Source: Solirubrobacterales bacterium 67-14
GTDB lineage: Bacteria > Actinomycetota > Thermoleophilia > Solirubrobacterales > 70-9
DNA: 64,000 bases
Direction of reading: 5' to 3'
NCBI GenBank assembly: GCA_001897355.1
Contig: MKST01000011.1
Span: 816,600-880,599 of the forward strand
Position 1 is the first letter of the stretch. Each line of letters starts with the position of its first letter. Of this stretch, positions 1 to 12,885 are shown one piece after another. The position numbers were made by a program, and so were the translations under genes. Under the pieces are notes generated by a model, which was not told the origin of the DNA, searched no databases, and was given only the letters and a program-made list of their open reading frames with translations.

Positions 1-1590
1 GTCGCGATCCTCGGCAACACCCGGCCGGAATGGACCCTCTTCGATTTCGCCGCGATGAGTGCCGGGGCGACGGTCGTCCCGATCTACCAGAGCAACTCGC
101 CGGCCGAATGCCAGTACGTGCTCGATCATTCGGAGGCGCGGGCGATCGTGGTCGAGGACGATGAGCAACTCGCCAAGATCATCGAGGTCAAGGACTCCCT
201 GCCCGCCCTCGAGTTCGTCCTGATCATGGTCGGCGAGGCCGAAGGCGCGATCGGCATGGACGAGCTGCGCAAGATGGGCGAATCCGGCACTGCCGAGGAG
301 TACAAGGCCAGTTACGAGGCGGTCGAGCCAGGTGACCTGTGCAAGATCGTCTACACCTCCGGCACCACCGGCCCGCCCAAGGGATGCATGATCTCCCACG
401 GCAACTACCGCGCCATGCTCGACATGGCCGACACCGTGAACATCATCCAGGAGGGCGAGACCAGCTACCTGTTCCTGCCCCTGGCCCATGTCTTCGCCCT
501 GCTGATCCAGTACGGGATGGTCGACATCGGCGGTCGGATCGCCTACTGGGAGCGCGATCAGCTCAAGATCGTCCCCAACCTGGTCGAGGTCAAGCCGGAG
601 TCCTTCCCCTCGGTCCCGCGCATCTTCGAGAAGGTCCACGACACCGCGCTCGCCTCGGCCGAATCGGAGGGCGGCCTCAAGGCGGCGATCTTCCGCTGGG
701 CCTTTCGGGTCGGCAAGCGTTACCGCAAGGCCGAGGCGCAGGGCAAGAAGCCGGGCTTCCTGCTCACCAAGCAGTTCAACTTCGCCGACAAGGCGGTCTT
801 CTCCAAGATCCGCGCCATCTTCGGCGGCAACCTGCGGGTGGCGATCAGCGGCGCCGCCCCGATCGACCCGGAGATCCTGCGCTTCTACGAGGCGGCCGGC
901 GTGCCGCTCTTCGAAGCCTGGGGCATGACCGAGACCTCGACCGGCGGCACCACCAACATGCCGGGCGCCAACCGGATCGGCACGGTCGGCCGCGCGGTGG
1001 ACGGGATCGACGTCAAGATCGCCGAGGACGGCGAGCTGATGATCAAGGGCGACAACGTCTTCCAGGGCTACTACAAGAACCCGGAAGCGACCGCCGAGAC
1101 GATCACCGACGGCTGGCTCCACACCGGTGACATCGCCTCGATCGACGATGACGGCTACATCTCGATCATCGGCCGCAAGAAAGAGATCATCATCACCGCC
1201 GGCGGCAAGAACATCACCCCGGTCAACATCGAGCAAGAGGTCAAGCGGCATCCGCTGGTCTCGCAGTGCGTGGTGATCGGTGACCGCAAGCCCTACCTGA
1301 TCGCGCTGATCACCCTCGACCAGGAAGCCCTGACCCGATTCGCCGCCGAGCAGGGCATGCTCGACGAGCCGGCCGCGATGGTCAACAGCCCCCTGGTCCG
1401 CGAGACCCTCGAGAAACACATCGAAGAGGTCAACAAGAACTTCGCCCGGGTCGAGCAGATCAAGCGTTTCCACATCCTCCCGCACGACCTGAGCCAGGAA
1501 GGCGGCGAGCTTACCCCCACCCTGAAGATCAAGCGCCCGGTCGTCGCGACCAAGTACGAAAAAGAAATCGAAGAGCTCTACGCGTCTTAA
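1..1590 (+). CDS. Long-chain acyl-CoA synthetase (AMP-forming), 5' truncated
   Basis: Activates a fatty acid with ATP and joins it to CoA through an acyl-adenylate. The reading frame is open from base 1 and residues before the first ATG (position 55) already fit the family, so the gene starts left of the window. The P-loop-like motif YTSGTTGPPKG lies near 350-385, the adenylation motif GWLHTGD near 1110-1130, and a C-terminal PTLKIKR segment carries the expected catalytic lysine near 1515-1535. The ending resembles FadD15-type enzymes with the AMP-binding and C-terminal swivel domains intact. Substrate chain length cannot be read from sequence. It is followed by hairpins and a convergent patatin gene. 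Confidence 0.93.
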   Translation, partial: VAILGNTRPEWTLFDFAAMSAGATVVPIYQSNSPAECQYVLDHSEARAIVVEDDEQLAKIIEVKDSLPALEFVLIMVGEAEGAIGMDELRKMGESGTAEEYKASYEAVEPGDLCKIVYTSGTTGPPKGCMISHGNYRAMLDMADTVNIIQEGETSYLFLPLAHVFALLIQYGMVDIGGRIAYWERDQLKIVPNLVEVKPESFPSVPRIFEKVHDTALASAESEGGLKAAIFRWAFRVGKRYRKAEAQGKKPGFLLTKQFNFADKAVFSKIRAIFGGNLRVAISGAAPIDPEILRFYEAAGVPLFEAWGMTETSTGGTTNMPGANRIGTVGRAVDGIDVKIAEDGELMIKGDNVFQGYYKNPEATAETITDGWLHTGDIASIDDDGYISIIGRKKEIIITAGGKNITPVNIEQEVKRHPLVSQCVVIGDRKPYLIALITLDQEALTRFAAEQGMLDEPAAMVNSPLVRETLEKHIEEVNKNFARVEQIKRFHILPHDLSQEGGELTPTLKIKRPVVATKYEKEIEELYAS

Positions 1591-1599
1591 CTGCAAGTC

Positions 1600-1668
1600 G
1601 GGCGGGGTCCGACCCGCCCTCCAAGTAAAACCCGTCCGATCACAGAAAAAGCTGATGGATGATCGGAC
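1600..1668. terminator. Two hairpins between convergent genes
   Basis: A 7-bp GC stem (1600-1606 with 1613-1619) lies directly after the acyl-CoA synthetase stop. A second 9-bp stem, GTCCGATCA with TGATCGGAC, pairs 1634-1642 with 1660-1668. Neither has a long U-tract. They sit between two convergent genes and probably end transcription from one or both sides. Confidence 0.55.
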
Positions 1669-1699
1669 TCCACCCCGCGGCGCTACACAAGCACCCGGG

Positions 1700-2962
1700 C
1701 TAGGTCGTACCGGTTTGCCTTAGCAGGGCGCCCGTGGTCTGTTCGAAGATGCGTCGCCAGACCGAGGCTTCGGTGGTCTCTTGCTCTTTGACCTTGCGGA
1801 CGACTCGGCGTAGGCGGGTGGCGGAGATCTCGACGCCGTGCTTTTCGGTGACTTCGGTGTAGTAGGCGTAATCCTCGGCCAAGCGGGCGGTCACCGTCTC
1901 GAAGCCGTGCGTGGCGATGTCGAGGCGGCGCGAGTAGTCCATGATCGACGTGCCGAACATCAGCTCGTCGTCGGGTTCCGGCTCGAAGAGCAGGATGTCC
2001 ACCCCCGGGTAGCGCTCCTTCCAGGATTCGACCGCGATCGCGAGTCGTTGGTGGAGCAGGAGGCGGAAGGCCTGGTTGGCGATCGCCGGCAGGCCCATGT
2101 CGGCGATCCGGCGGACCTTGCTGCCGGAAACGGTGGGCAGACCGACGTTGCGGTCGTTGACGTAAGGGACGAGCGGGTTGATGACCACGATGAACTCGGC
2201 CCCGCGTTCCACCGCGACGTCGACGTTGGTGGTCGAGTAGATCCCGCCGTCGACCAGGGTGCGGCCGTTCACCTCGACCGGTTCGTAGACCAACGGCAGC
2301 GCGGTCGAGCATTCGACCGCCTTCGAGACCGGGATCCCGGACCAATCGCCGTCCTTGTCGCCGAAGACGACCCGTTCGCCCGAGTCGAGGTCGGTGCCGG
2401 TCAGGTACAGCTCGCGGGGGATCGCGTCGAAGGAGTCGACGATGCCCTTGGTCGCCAGCGCCTCCTTGACGTAGGCGCCGATGCCGGCGTTGGAGTACAA
2501 CCCGGTGGGCAGGTGCTCGGCGAGGCCGTAGGCGATGTCGATCACCGAGAGGTCGCGGAAACGGGGCACCATGCTCTTGACCATGCCGGCGACGTGAAGC
2601 GGCAGCGTGACGGCCCGGCTCACATACTCACCGAGGTTCGGGCGCAGGACCGTGTCCTGGCTGATCCGGTCGATCGGCGGGCCCTCTTCGTCGGTCAGTA
2701 CCCGCATCATCTCCTCGGGCGTGACCCCAGCGGCGACCATGCTGCCGATGAAGGATCCGGCACTGGTGCCGACGTACATGTCGAAGTCGTTGACCGTGTA
2801 GTTCACGGCGAGCAGGTCGAGTGCCCTGAGGGTGCCGATCTCGTATACGCCGCCGGTGAAGCCACCGCCGCCCAAAACCAGCGCGGAACGCGACCGCTTC
2901 CTGGCTTTTTTGGCGTTGCTACGCCGTTTCTGGGATTCCTCAATGTTTACGACTTTGCCCAT
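1700..2962 (-). CDS. Patatin-like phospholipase family protein
   Basis: A predicted serine lipid acyl hydrolase of 420 residues. It has the patatin oxyanion loop (GGGG, residues 31-34), the nucleophile elbow GTSAGS (65-70, Ser67) and the second catalytic element DGG near residue 236, giving a complete Ser/Asp dyad. The first 25 residues are basic and lack a signal peptide, so it is probably cytosolic or peripherally membrane-bound. The ATG at 2962 places the oxyanion loop at the usual distance from the N-terminus. It is convergent with the acyl-CoA synthetase, with which it could share lipid metabolism; that link is only inference. Confidence 0.88.
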   Translation of the reverse strand: MGKVVNIEESQKRRSNAKKARKRSRSALVLGGGGFTGGVYEIGTLRALDLLAVNYTVNDFDMYVGTSAGSFIGSMVAAGVTPEEMMRVLTDEEGPPIDRISQDTVLRPNLGEYVSRAVTLPLHVAGMVKSMVPRFRDLSVIDIAYGLAEHLPTGLYSNAGIGAYVKEALATKGIVDSFDAIPRELYLTGTDLDSGERVVFGDKDGDWSGIPVSKAVECSTALPLVYEPVEVNGRTLVDGGIYSTTNVDVAVERGAEFIVVINPLVPYVNDRNVGLPTVSGSKVRRIADMGLPAIANQAFRLLLHQRLAIAVESWKERYPGVDILLFEPEPDDELMFGTSIMDYSRRLDIATHGFETVTARLAEDYAYYTEVTEKHGVEISATRLRRVVRKVKEQETTEASVWRRIFEQTTGALLRQTGTT

Positions 2963-3033
2963 CAGGCTCCAATTATGTCAGCAATCCATGTCAACATCCG
3001 CTACCTTCGGCCTGCGGTTTGTTGCAACTGAAG

Positions 3034-4359
3034 ATGAAACACGCCCTCCCGGCCATGGCTGCGGCGCTGCTCCTGACCCTCGCGGCGCCGGCCCAGGCCT
3101 CACCCCCCAAGCCCCTCCCCAACCCGGATCGGCCTGCGGTCACCCCCATGCTGCAGGACTCGGAGGCCGGCACCTCGGCCTCGGCCAGCGCCGCCCGGAT
3201 CTGCCCCGCCCTGCGCCGCCTGGCCCGCCGCGGCAACCGGTCGCCCGGGCTGCGGGTGCTGAACCTGAAGACTGGCAAGAGCATCTGCACCCTGAACTCG
3301 CTGGCCCGCCGCTCGCTCGCCTCGAACAACAAGCTGTTCACCACTTCGACCGCGCTGGCCCGACTCGGCCGGAGCCATACCTTCCGCACCCGGGTCTTCT
3401 CTTCCGGGCCGATCAAGAACGGCACCCTGGACGGCAACCTCTTCCTCAAGGGCGGCGGCGACCCCAGCTTCGGCACCTCCGCCTTCGTCGACTCCTACCT
3501 GGCCGGGGTCGGGACCGAGGTCGAGAAGCTGGCGGCACAGGTCAAACAGGCCGGCATCAAGCGGGTGACCGGCCGGGTCGTCGCCGACGACACGGTCTTC
3601 GACCGGCTGCGCGGGGTAGCCGATTCGGGCTACGCGACGAGTTCTTGGATCGGCCCCCTCTCCGGCCTCTCCTTCAACGCCGGCTTCACCTCGGCCAGCA
3701 TGACCCGGTTCAGTTCCGACCCGGCCCGTCTGGCTGCCCGCAGCCTGGCCCGGGCGCTGCGGGTCCGCGGGGTCAACATAAGGCTCGAGTCCGGCCTGCG
3801 GCAGACCCCGGCCCGGGCGATGAAGAACCTGGTCGCCCGCCAGGTCTCCCCCGACATGGGCTGGATGGTGCGGATCACCAATCTCAACTCGGTCAATTTC
3901 TGGGCCGAGATGCTGCTCAAGGATCTCGGCGCGACATACCTAGGCTCGGGGACCACGGCCAATGGGGTCAAGGTGGTCCGCCGGACCATGGCCTCGCTGG
4001 GCGTGAACGTCTGGCCGATCGACGGCTCCGGCCTCACCTTCGGTAACCGCTCAACCGCCCATGACGTGGTCAAGCTGCTGATGCGGGCCCGCAGCCAGCC
4101 CTGGGGCAAAGCGCTGCTCGACTCGCTGCCGACCGCCGCGGTCGACGGCACGCTGGCCGACCGCATGCGCGGCTCGGCCGCCCAGCGACGCTGCCACGCG
4201 AAGACCGGCACCTTGACCGGGGTCTCTGCCTTGTCCGGCTACTGCTTCAACGAGTCGGGACGCCAGTTCGCCTTCTCGATCCTGATGAACGACGTGACCA
4301 ACCTGTACACCGCCCACCTGGCCCAGGACCGCATAGCCGCCTTGATCGCGCGGCTATAG
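3034..4359 (+). CDS. dacB: D-alanyl-D-alanine carboxypeptidase/endopeptidase (PBP4 class, S13)
   Basis: Class C penicillin-binding protein that trims peptidoglycan peptides outside the membrane. All three active-site motifs are present: SNNK at residues 97-100 (nucleophile Ser97), SVN starting at Ser286, and KTG at Lys390. A signal peptide (MKHALPAMAAALLL, ending at a PAQA cleavage site) fits export. The ATG at 3034 is preferred over the TTG at 3019 because it gives a normal signal peptide. At 441 residues it is close to family length. The stop abuts the stop of the convergent PD40 gene with no spacer. Confidence 0.93.
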   Translation: MKHALPAMAAALLLTLAAPAQASPPKPLPNPDRPAVTPMLQDSEAGTSASASAARICPALRRLARRGNRSPGLRVLNLKTGKSICTLNSLARRSLASNNKLFTTSTALARLGRSHTFRTRVFSSGPIKNGTLDGNLFLKGGGDPSFGTSAFVDSYLAGVGTEVEKLAAQVKQAGIKRVTGRVVADDTVFDRLRGVADSGYATSSWIGPLSGLSFNAGFTSASMTRFSSDPARLAARSLARALRVRGVNIRLESGLRQTPARAMKNLVARQVSPDMGWMVRITNLNSVNFWAEMLLKDLGATYLGSGTTANGVKVVRRTMASLGVNVWPIDGSGLTFGNRSTAHDVVKLLMRARSQPWGKALLDSLPTAAVDGTLADRMRGSAAQRRCHAKTGTLTGVSALSGYCFNESGRQFAFSILMNDVTNLYTAHLAQDRIAALIARL

Positions 4360-5286
4360 CTATTTACGAAGCCACTGTTCGACTTCGGCGTAGTCGCCGG
4401 GGGCCTTGAGGTACTTGATCTTGCCGGTCTTGAGGGTGAGGACGCCGATCTTTCTCTTTCCCTCGGTGCCCTGGCTGAAGGCGACCAGCTTGCCGTCCGG
4501 CGAGTAGAAAGAGTCGAAGTTGACCGCGCCTGTGCGGGTCAGCCGTTTGGCGCCCTTCCCGTTGAGATGCGCCTTGAAAACCTCCCAGGCGTCGCCGACC
4601 GGTGCGGTGTAGGTGATCCACTTTCCGTCAGGTGAGAACGTGGCGCTGAGGGCCGGTCCCTTCGTCGCCACGGTGTGGCTCTTGCCGGTCTTCGTGTCCA
4701 ACAGCCGGATCTTCGAGGCGTCCTCGTCGTTGCCGCGGTTGTAGGCGAGAAATCGCCCGTTCGGCGAAACGTCGGAGAGGCCCCAGTCTCGTTTCTGGTC
4801 CACCTTGAACGCCTTGGTCTTCTTGGTCTTGAACGTGTACCGCATCAGATGCCAGAAGACGCCGGAATCCAGGTAGTACTTCTTCGAGAAGTAGATCGAC
4901 TTGCCGTCCGGGGCGTAGACCGTGTCCGTGTTGAGCACGTCTGCTTCTTCCGGGGTGATCGCCTTCGCCTTCTTCGGATTCGAGAAAGGACCGAGCCACA
5001 TCCGGTAGCCGGGATAGACCGAGTAGACGATCTGGCGGCCGTTCGGGGAGACCGCCGGGTCGGAATATGACTGGTCCAGCGTGCCGAGCAGCTTCTTGGC
5101 CTTGCCGTTCAGCATCTCCGTGAAGATGTTGCTCGTATTGCCGTTGATTCCACCCTCGACGTAACCCGAGACGAGCAGCGGCCCGTTCTTCCCCGGCAAG
5201 GTGGCCGAGGCGGTCGCGGTCAGCAAGGCGAACGCAGCGACAACCGTCAACGCCAGAACCTTCCCGGCACCCCCCGATGAGTTCAT
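4360..5286 (-). CDS. Exported PD40/TolB-like beta-propeller protein
   Basis: A 308-residue secreted protein built from repeated WD40-like (PD40) blades. Recurring motifs such as SPNGRQIVYS, APDGKSIYFS, SPDGKWITYT and SPDGKLVAFS mark at least five blades, as in the TolB C-terminal propeller. A hydrophobic signal segment (VLALTVVAAFALLTATASA) precedes the mature part. The ATG at 5286 is chosen because the upstream in-frame ATG at 5322 would overlap the end of ligA. It lacks the TolB N-terminal domain and no tol genes are nearby, so a Tol-system role is not supported. Probably a ligand or protein binding surface; function unknown. Confidence 0.82.
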   Translation of the reverse strand: MNSSGGAGKVLALTVVAAFALLTATASATLPGKNGPLLVSGYVEGGINGNTSNIFTEMLNGKAKKLLGTLDQSYSDPAVSPNGRQIVYSVYPGYRMWLGPFSNPKKAKAITPEEADVLNTDTVYAPDGKSIYFSKKYYLDSGVFWHLMRYTFKTKKTKAFKVDQKRDWGLSDVSPNGRFLAYNRGNDEDASKIRLLDTKTGKSHTVATKGPALSATFSPDGKWITYTAPVGDAWEVFKAHLNGKGAKRLTRTGAVNFDSFYSPDGKLVAFSQGTEGKRKIGVLTLKTGKIKYLKAPGDYAEVEQWLRK

Positions 5287-5296
5287 GCGGTCCAGC

Positions 5297-8151
<2,855 letters not shown>

Positions 8152-8190
8152 GCAGCCAAGGATATGAAACCCCCGACCTGTCCAGGCTTC

Positions 8191-8991
8191 TCAGCCGGCG
8201 ACTGGGAGCGGCGGTGGCTCGGGGTAATCCACGCGAACGAAGAAAAGCCCTTGCGGCGGGGCGGTCACCCCGGCGTCGGGTCGCTCAGCGCCTTTCAGGA
8301 GATCCTCGAAATTGGCGAGGCTGCGGCTGCCGTCGGCCACTTCGAGCATGGTGCCGACCAGGATCCGGACCATGTTCCGCATGAATGAGTCGCCGGTGAT
8401 CCAGAACTGGAGGGTGTCCCCGCCGGCGGTCGCGCCGGTGGCTGGGTCGGTCAGCCCTTCCTCGTCGAGCCATCTCGCCGAGTGGATGATCCGTTTGAAA
8501 CGCTTGTGGTAGGTCTCGGTCGGCGTGAAGGCGGTGAAGTCATGCTCACCGGTCAGCCCCTTCGCACAGGCGTCCAGCAGCGCGCGGTCGATCGGCCGGG
8601 ATACCCACCAGGCGCGGTCTACGGCGAAGGGGCTGTCGGGACGGCGGGTGAGCACGCGGTAGCAGTAGGTGCGAGAGACGGCATCCCGGCGGGCGTCGAA
8701 GCCGGAGACCGGGGTCACGGCCCGTACCGCGATCCCGCGCGGGGTCAGGCCGTTGAGGCTGCGGACGATCATCGGCGGCATCTCGCCGCCGAACTCGAAG
8801 CTGGCGACCTGGCCCAGCGCGTGGACCCCGGCGTCGGTACGCCCGGCCACCGTCAGTTCGACCGGCTCGTCAACCCTCAGGGCGATCTTCAGGGCTTCTT
8901 CCAGCCGCGCCTGGACCGTGTCCACGCCCTCCTGCTTCGCCCAGCCCCGGAACGCGGAGCCGTCGTACTCGATGTCGAGGCGCCAGTTCAG
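8191..8991 (-). CDS. truA: tRNA pseudouridine synthase A, CTG start
   Basis: Converts uridines 38-40 of the tRNA anticodon arm to pseudouridine. The catalytic Asp lies in [11 protein letters not shown] (Asp53). Calling the first GTG at 8925 would remove the family N-terminus: codons 8991 to 8926 encode an in-frame stretch containing [13 protein letters not shown], which matches the conserved YDG.F.GW motif of TruA. The only start candidate at the right place is CTG at 8989-8991, which overlaps the TGA stop of the upstream NHL gene as CTGA. This gives 266 residues, a normal length. It is the first enzyme gene of the truA-surE-ligA string. A rare CTG start is inferred from protein conservation, not from a Shine-Dalgarno. 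Confidence 0.92.
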   Translation of the reverse strand: MNWRLDIEYDGSAFRGWAKQEGVDTVQARLEEALKIALRVDEPVELTVAGRTDAGVHALGQVASFEFGGEMPPMIVRSLNGLTPRGIAVRAVTPVSGFDARRDAVSRTYCYRVLTRRPDSPFAVDRAWWVSRPIDRALLDACAKGLTGEHDFTAFTPTETYHKRFKRIIHSARWLDEEGLTDPATGATAGGDTLQFWITGDSFMRNMVRILVGTMLEVADGSRSLANFEDLLKGAERPDAGVTAPPQGLFFVRVDYPEPPPLPVAG

Positions 8992-10523
8992 CGGCGGATG
9001 TAGAGGATCTTCTTGCCGTGGTTGCCCCAGGCCTGGGCAGTGATCGCCACCTTGCCACGGGCACGTTTGCTGAAGAAGATCGTGACCGTGCCGGTGACCG
9101 TCCAGCCGGGGGTGATGATCTTGGTGTTGAAGCCGCGCTTGACCACCACGCTGGGCCGGCCGGAGAGGGCCTTCTTGCCCATGTAGGTGAAGACGTTGCG
9201 AGCGCGCAGCGTGCCGCTGTTCTTGATCGAAACCTTCATGTTGACCGCTTCGCCGGGATGGACGACGCTGCCGCCGCCCTCTTTCCAGACCTTGACCGGC
9301 TTGATGATCGCCTGCTTGGGTTTGCCCTTGCCACCGCTCTTCTTGCCGCCGTTACCGCCGTTGCCGCCATTGCCGTTATTTCCACCGTTGCCGCCGTTGC
9401 CACCGTTGCCGCCATTCCCACCTGGGTTGATGACGGGGCCGGTCGTGGTACCGGTCGGCCCCGTCGGGTTGGTCGGACCGGTCGGGCCCGTGGGGTTGGT
9501 CGGCCCGGTGGGGCCGGTCGGGCTGGTCGGGCCCGTGGGGCCGGTGGGCTGGGTCGGCCCGGTGGGGCCGGTCGGACCGGTCGGGCCGCTCGGCGGATCC
9601 CAGCGGTCGACCCGGTTGTTCCAGTAGTTGGCGACGTTGATCGTGGTTCCGGGGCCGATCGCAACCGAGGTCGGCTGCGAGGTGACGAACGGCGAGGGCA
9701 CCGGCCACTCGCTGAGGAAGGCTCCGCCGGTCGAAAGCCGCTGGACCCGGGAGTTGCCCTGGTCGGCGACGAAGAGGGTATTGCCGGAACCGATCGCCAG
9801 CCCGGCCGGGTTGTTGACCTGGCCCTGCGCGGAACCGAAGGTGCTCCAGACCCCGAGCACGTTGCCGTTGGAGTCGCTCTTGACCAGTCGACTGTTGCCG
9901 GAATCGGAGATGTAGACGTTGCCCCCGGGATCGGTGGCCACGCCGAGCGGACCGGAGATGCCGCCGATGTCGTTGGCTCCCGAATCGAAGGTGAACTCCG
10001 ACCCGCACCAACCCCAGGCATTGCATTTGACGATCCGGTTGTTGTCGGTGTCGGCGACGTAGACGTTGCCGCCGCCGTCGACCGCGACGTCGCCCGGCTG
10101 CTTGAACTGGCCGAGGCCGCTGCCGAAGGTGCCCCATTCGGTCTGGTAGCTGCCGTTCGGGTAGAAGCGCTGGATCCGGTTGTTGCCGGTGTCGGCGACG
10201 AAGATCGCGCCACCGGACTCGACCGAGATCCCACCCGGCGAGTTGAACTGTGCCTGGCCGTTGCCACCGTTGCCGAAGGCCATCAGCTGGGTCCCGGTCG
10301 GGCTGTACTTGACGACCCGGTTGCCGACCCGCTCGGTCACGTAGAGGTTGCCGCTGCTGTCGGTGGCGACGCCATAGGGGCCGTTGCCGTAGATCGGGGT
10401 ACCCCAGGCGGCCTGGGCCGGGGATGCGCCGGCAAGCAGCAGCACGAAGGCAGCCGCGAACGCCGCGAGTACCGACGCGAGTGAAGTCGCCCTATTTGAG
10501 TACAGCCCCCTGTTGAAATTCAA
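8988..10523 (-). CDS. Secreted NHL-repeat propeller protein with collagen-like linker
   Basis: A 511-residue exported protein. A signal peptide covers residues 1-39 (ending SPAQA). About six NHL repeats follow to residue about 310, with the pattern G.a.d..Gn.yV.D..NnRi. A low-complexity linker (about 312-393) consists of GPT-type triplets and then GGN triplets. The C-terminal 118 residues form a basic beta-sandwich-like module ending in KKILYIRR. Translation seems to begin at TTG (10521-10523), since no better start precedes the signal peptide. The stop overlaps the truA start. It probably binds a surface ligand; function unknown. Confidence 0.85.
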   Translation of the reverse strand: MNFNRGLYSNRATSLASVLAAFAAAFVLLLAGASPAQAAWGTPIYGNGPYGVATDSSGNLYVTERVGNRVVKYSPTGTQLMAFGNGGNGQAQFNSPGGISVESGGAIFVADTGNNRIQRFYPNGSYQTEWGTFGSGLGQFKQPGDVAVDGGGNVYVADTDNNRIVKCNAWGWCGSEFTFDSGANDIGGISGPLGVATDPGGNVYISDSGNSRLVKSDSNGNVLGVWSTFGSAQGQVNNPAGLAIGSGNTLFVADQGNSRVQRLSTGGAFLSEWPVPSPFVTSQPTSVAIGPGTTINVANYWNNRVDRWDPPSGPTGPTGPTGPTQPTGPTGPTSPTGPTGPTNPTGPTGPTNPTGPTGTTTGPVINPGGNGGNGGNGGNGGNNGNGGNGGNGGKKSGGKGKPKQAIIKPVKVWKEGGGSVVHPGEAVNMKVSIKNSGTLRARNVFTYMGKKALSGRPSVVVKRGFNTKIITPGWTVTGTVTIFFSKRARGKVAITAQAWGNHGKKILYIRR

Positions 10524-10628
10524 TGCCTGGCCCGATCGATTCGGAATTCAGTAATTGCCCAGTATAGGCGCAGTCTCACAAACACCGGGGATTCGGAAAA
10601 GGTTCGCCTCACGGGGTCGGAGCAAAGG

Positions 10629-10653
10629 AAAGGGGAGCCGTCGGCTCCCCTTT
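10629..10653 (-). terminator. Alpha-operon terminator after rplQ
   Basis: An 11-bp perfect stem (AAAGGGGAGCC with GGCTCCCCTTT, 3-nt loop) lies 38 bp past the rplQ stop. It separates the alpha operon from the NHL-truA-surE-ligA string. The rest of 10524-10690 shows no gene. Confidence 0.8.
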
Positions 10654-10690
10654 CGCAATCTCGCTCGCTTCCGAGCCTGTCCGATCCGGC

Positions 10691-11044
10691 TCAGACGAGC
10701 TCGAGGAAGACCATTTCGGTCGAGTCGGACTTGCGCGGGCCGATCTTGACGATGCGGGTGTAGCCACCCTCGCGTTCCGCGTAGCGCGGGGCGATCTCCT
10801 CGAACAGCTTGTGGACGGCGAACTTGTCCTGGCGCAGGACCGAGAGGGCCTGGCGCCGGGCGTGGAGGTCACCGCGCTTGCCGAGCGTGATCAGCTTCTC
10901 GATCTCCGGCTTGGCCGCCTTGGCCTTCGCCTGGCTGGTCTTGATGCGCTCGTGCTCGATGATCTCCTTGGAGAGGTTGCTGAGCAGCGCCTTCCGGTGG
11001 GCGGAATCCCGGCCCAGCTTGTTTCTTTTCTTTGCGTGGCGCAT
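10691..11044 (-). CDS. rplQ: 50S ribosomal protein L17
   Basis: Large-subunit protein near the peptide exit tunnel. The N-terminus [19 protein letters not shown] is diagnostic, and the length of 117 residues is normal. It is the last gene of the alpha operon, 29 bp after rpoA and before a strong terminator. Confidence 0.98.
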   Translation of the reverse strand: MRHAKKRNKLGRDSAHRKALLSNLSKEIIEHERIKTSQAKAKAAKPEIEKLITLGKRGDLHARRQALSVLRQDKFAVHKLFEEIAPRYAEREGGYTRIVKIGPRKSDSTEMVFLELV

Positions 11045-11073
11045 CGTTTCTCCTTGAGTCTTACTAGGTAAAG

Positions 11074-12042
11074 CTAGTCCTGGCGCAGGTGATGCCCGCG
11101 GCCCTCGAGGTTCTCGACGACCTCTTCGATCGACTTCGAACCGAAGTTCGGGATCGCGGCGAGTTCGGACTGGGACTTGGCCAGCAGCTGGCCGATCGTC
11201 TCGATGCCGGCCCGCTTGAGGCAGTTGTAGGAACGCACGCTGAGCTCGAGCTCGTCGATCAGGATGTCGTTCTCGCCACCGGTGGCAGCGGGAACCCCTT
11301 CGACGGCGACGACGCCCTCGGCGACGACCGGCTCGCGGGCGGTCAGTTCCTCGACCCGGTCCGGGTCGCTGAAGATCGCGAGGCTCTTGATCAGGATCTC
11401 CGAGGCTTCACGGAGCGCCGTGTTCGGCTCGATCGAGCCGTCGGTCTCCAGCTCGAGGGTGAGCTTGTCGAAGTCGGTGCGCTGGCCGACGCGGGCGGCC
11501 TCGACGGTGTACGAGGCGCGACGGATCGGCGAGAAGATCGAGTCGATCGGGATCACACCGATCGGCTGGTCGGAATCCTTGTTCTCCTCGGCCGGGCGGT
11601 AGCCACGGCCGCGGCCGATGGTCACGTACATCTCGAGGCGGGTCTTCTTCTCGAGGGTGGCGATCGGGGCGTCGGGGTTGAGGATCTCGACGCCGGCCGG
11701 CAGGTCGATGTCGGCGGCGGTCACGCTGCCCGGACCCGTTGCCACGATGGGCGCCTCGACGGCGTCGGCGTCGGTGTGCATCCGGACGACCAGGTCCTTC
11801 AGGTTGAGGACGATGTCGGTGACGTCTTCCTTCACGCCGGCGATGTTCGAGAATTCATGCGAAACGCCCTCGATCCGGACACTGGTGATCGCGGCACCGC
11901 CCAGCGAAGAGAGCAGCACGCGACGCAGGCTCGAACCGAACGTGTAGCCGAAGCCCTTGTCCAGCGGCTCGATGGTGAAGACACCCTTGTTCTCTTCGAC
12001 CTGCTCGGACGAGATGGTCGGTACCTGGAAATCTGTGCTCAT
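11074..12042 (-). CDS. rpoA: RNA polymerase alpha subunit
   Basis: Alpha dimer that nucleates RNA polymerase assembly. The N-terminal assembly domain (about residues 1-230) includes [17 protein letters not shown]. The C-terminal DNA-binding domain contains the helix-hairpin-helix segment [15 protein letters not shown]. At 322 residues it is near normal. It directly follows rpsK: rpsD, which usually precedes rpoA in this operon, is absent here. Confidence 0.98.
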   Translation of the reverse strand: MSTDFQVPTISSEQVEENKGVFTIEPLDKGFGYTFGSSLRRVLLSSLGGAAITSVRIEGVSHEFSNIAGVKEDVTDIVLNLKDLVVRMHTDADAVEAPIVATGPGSVTAADIDLPAGVEILNPDAPIATLEKKTRLEMYVTIGRGRGYRPAEENKDSDQPIGVIPIDSIFSPIRRASYTVEAARVGQRTDFDKLTLELETDGSIEPNTALREASEILIKSLAIFSDPDRVEELTAREPVVAEGVVAVEGVPAATGGENDILIDELELSVRSYNCLKRAGIETIGQLLAKSQSELAAIPNFGSKSIEEVVENLEGRGHHLRQD

Positions 12043-12093
12043 TGGATCCTTTTGTTGCGGGGGGAGGGGAAGGCTGGCGGGGCGTCGGTCAGA

Positions 12094-12486
12094 TCAGACG
12101 CGACGGCGCTTGCGGGGGCGGCAGCCGTTGTGGGCCTGCGGCGTCACGTCCTTGACGCTGGTCACCTCGAGGCCGGCGGCCTGCAGCGAGCGGACCGCGG
12201 TGTCCTTGCCGGAGCCGGCACCCTTGGCGAAGACTTCGACCTTCTGCAGGCCGTGCTCCATGCCCTTCTTGGCGGCGGCGTCAGCGGTCACCTGGGCGGC
12301 GAAGGGGGTCGACTTGCGCGAACCCTTGAACCCGGCGCTGCCGGCCGACTCCCAGGCGATGACATTGCCCTCGGGATCGGTCAGGGTGACGATCGTGTTG
12401 TTGAAGGAGGTCTTGATGTGCGCCTGGCCGACCGCGATGTTCTTGCGGACGCGACGACGGGACTTGGCCGGTTTCTTGGCTGCCAT
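12094..12486 (-). CDS. rpsK: 30S ribosomal protein S11
   Basis: Small-subunit platform protein contacting mRNA near the E site. The segments [18 protein letters not shown] and the C-terminal [11 protein letters not shown] are characteristic. Length 130 residues. It lies 17 bp after rpsM and 51 bp before rpoA, with no rpsD between. Confidence 0.98.
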   Translation of the reverse strand: MAAKKPAKSRRRVRKNIAVGQAHIKTSFNNTIVTLTDPEGNVIAWESAGSAGFKGSRKSTPFAAQVTADAAAKKGMEHGLQKVEVFAKGAGSGKDTAVRSLQAAGLEVTSVKDVTPQAHNGCRPRKRRRV

Positions 12487-12503
12487 GAAAGTTCTCCAGC
12501 TCC

Positions 12504-12881
12504 TTACTTGGCGGGCTTCTTCTTGCCCGCAATGCTCATGCGGCGGGGGCCCTTGCGGCCCCGGGCGTTGGTCTTGGTGCGCTGGCCCCGGACCGGCAGG
12601 CCACGACGGTGGCGCAGGCCGCGGTAGGAGCCGATCTCCATCAGGCGCTTGACGTTCTGCGAACGTTCACGGCGGAGGTCGCCTTCGACCTCGTACTTCT
12701 CGACCGCGTCGCGGAGCTTGATGACTTCGTCCTCGGTCAGGTCCTTGACCTGGGTGTCCGGGTCGATCCCGACTTCTCCGAGGATGTCAGCGGCGGTGGA
12801 CTCACCGATTCCGTAGATGTAGGTGAGGCCGATCACGGCCCGCTTGTTCAAGGGGATGTTCACCCCGGCGATACGCGCCAT
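12504..12881 (-). CDS. rpsM: 30S ribosomal protein S13
   Basis: Head protein that contacts P-site tRNA and the 50S subunit. It begins [14 protein letters not shown] and contains [15 protein letters not shown]; the basic tail ends [10 protein letters not shown]. At 125 residues it is normal. It lies 4 bp after rpmJ. Confidence 0.98.
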   Translation of the reverse strand: MARIAGVNIPLNKRAVIGLTYIYGIGESTAADILGEVGIDPDTQVKDLTEDEVIKLRDAVEKYEVEGDLRRERSQNVKRLMEIGSYRGLRHRRGLPVRGQRTKTNARGRKGPRRMSIAGKKKPAK

Positions 12882-12885
12882 CTAA

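Noticed and set aside
9440..9600. CRISPR-like repeat array
   Set aside because: The short repeats are in frame and encode GPT triplets of a secreted protein; there are no spacers.
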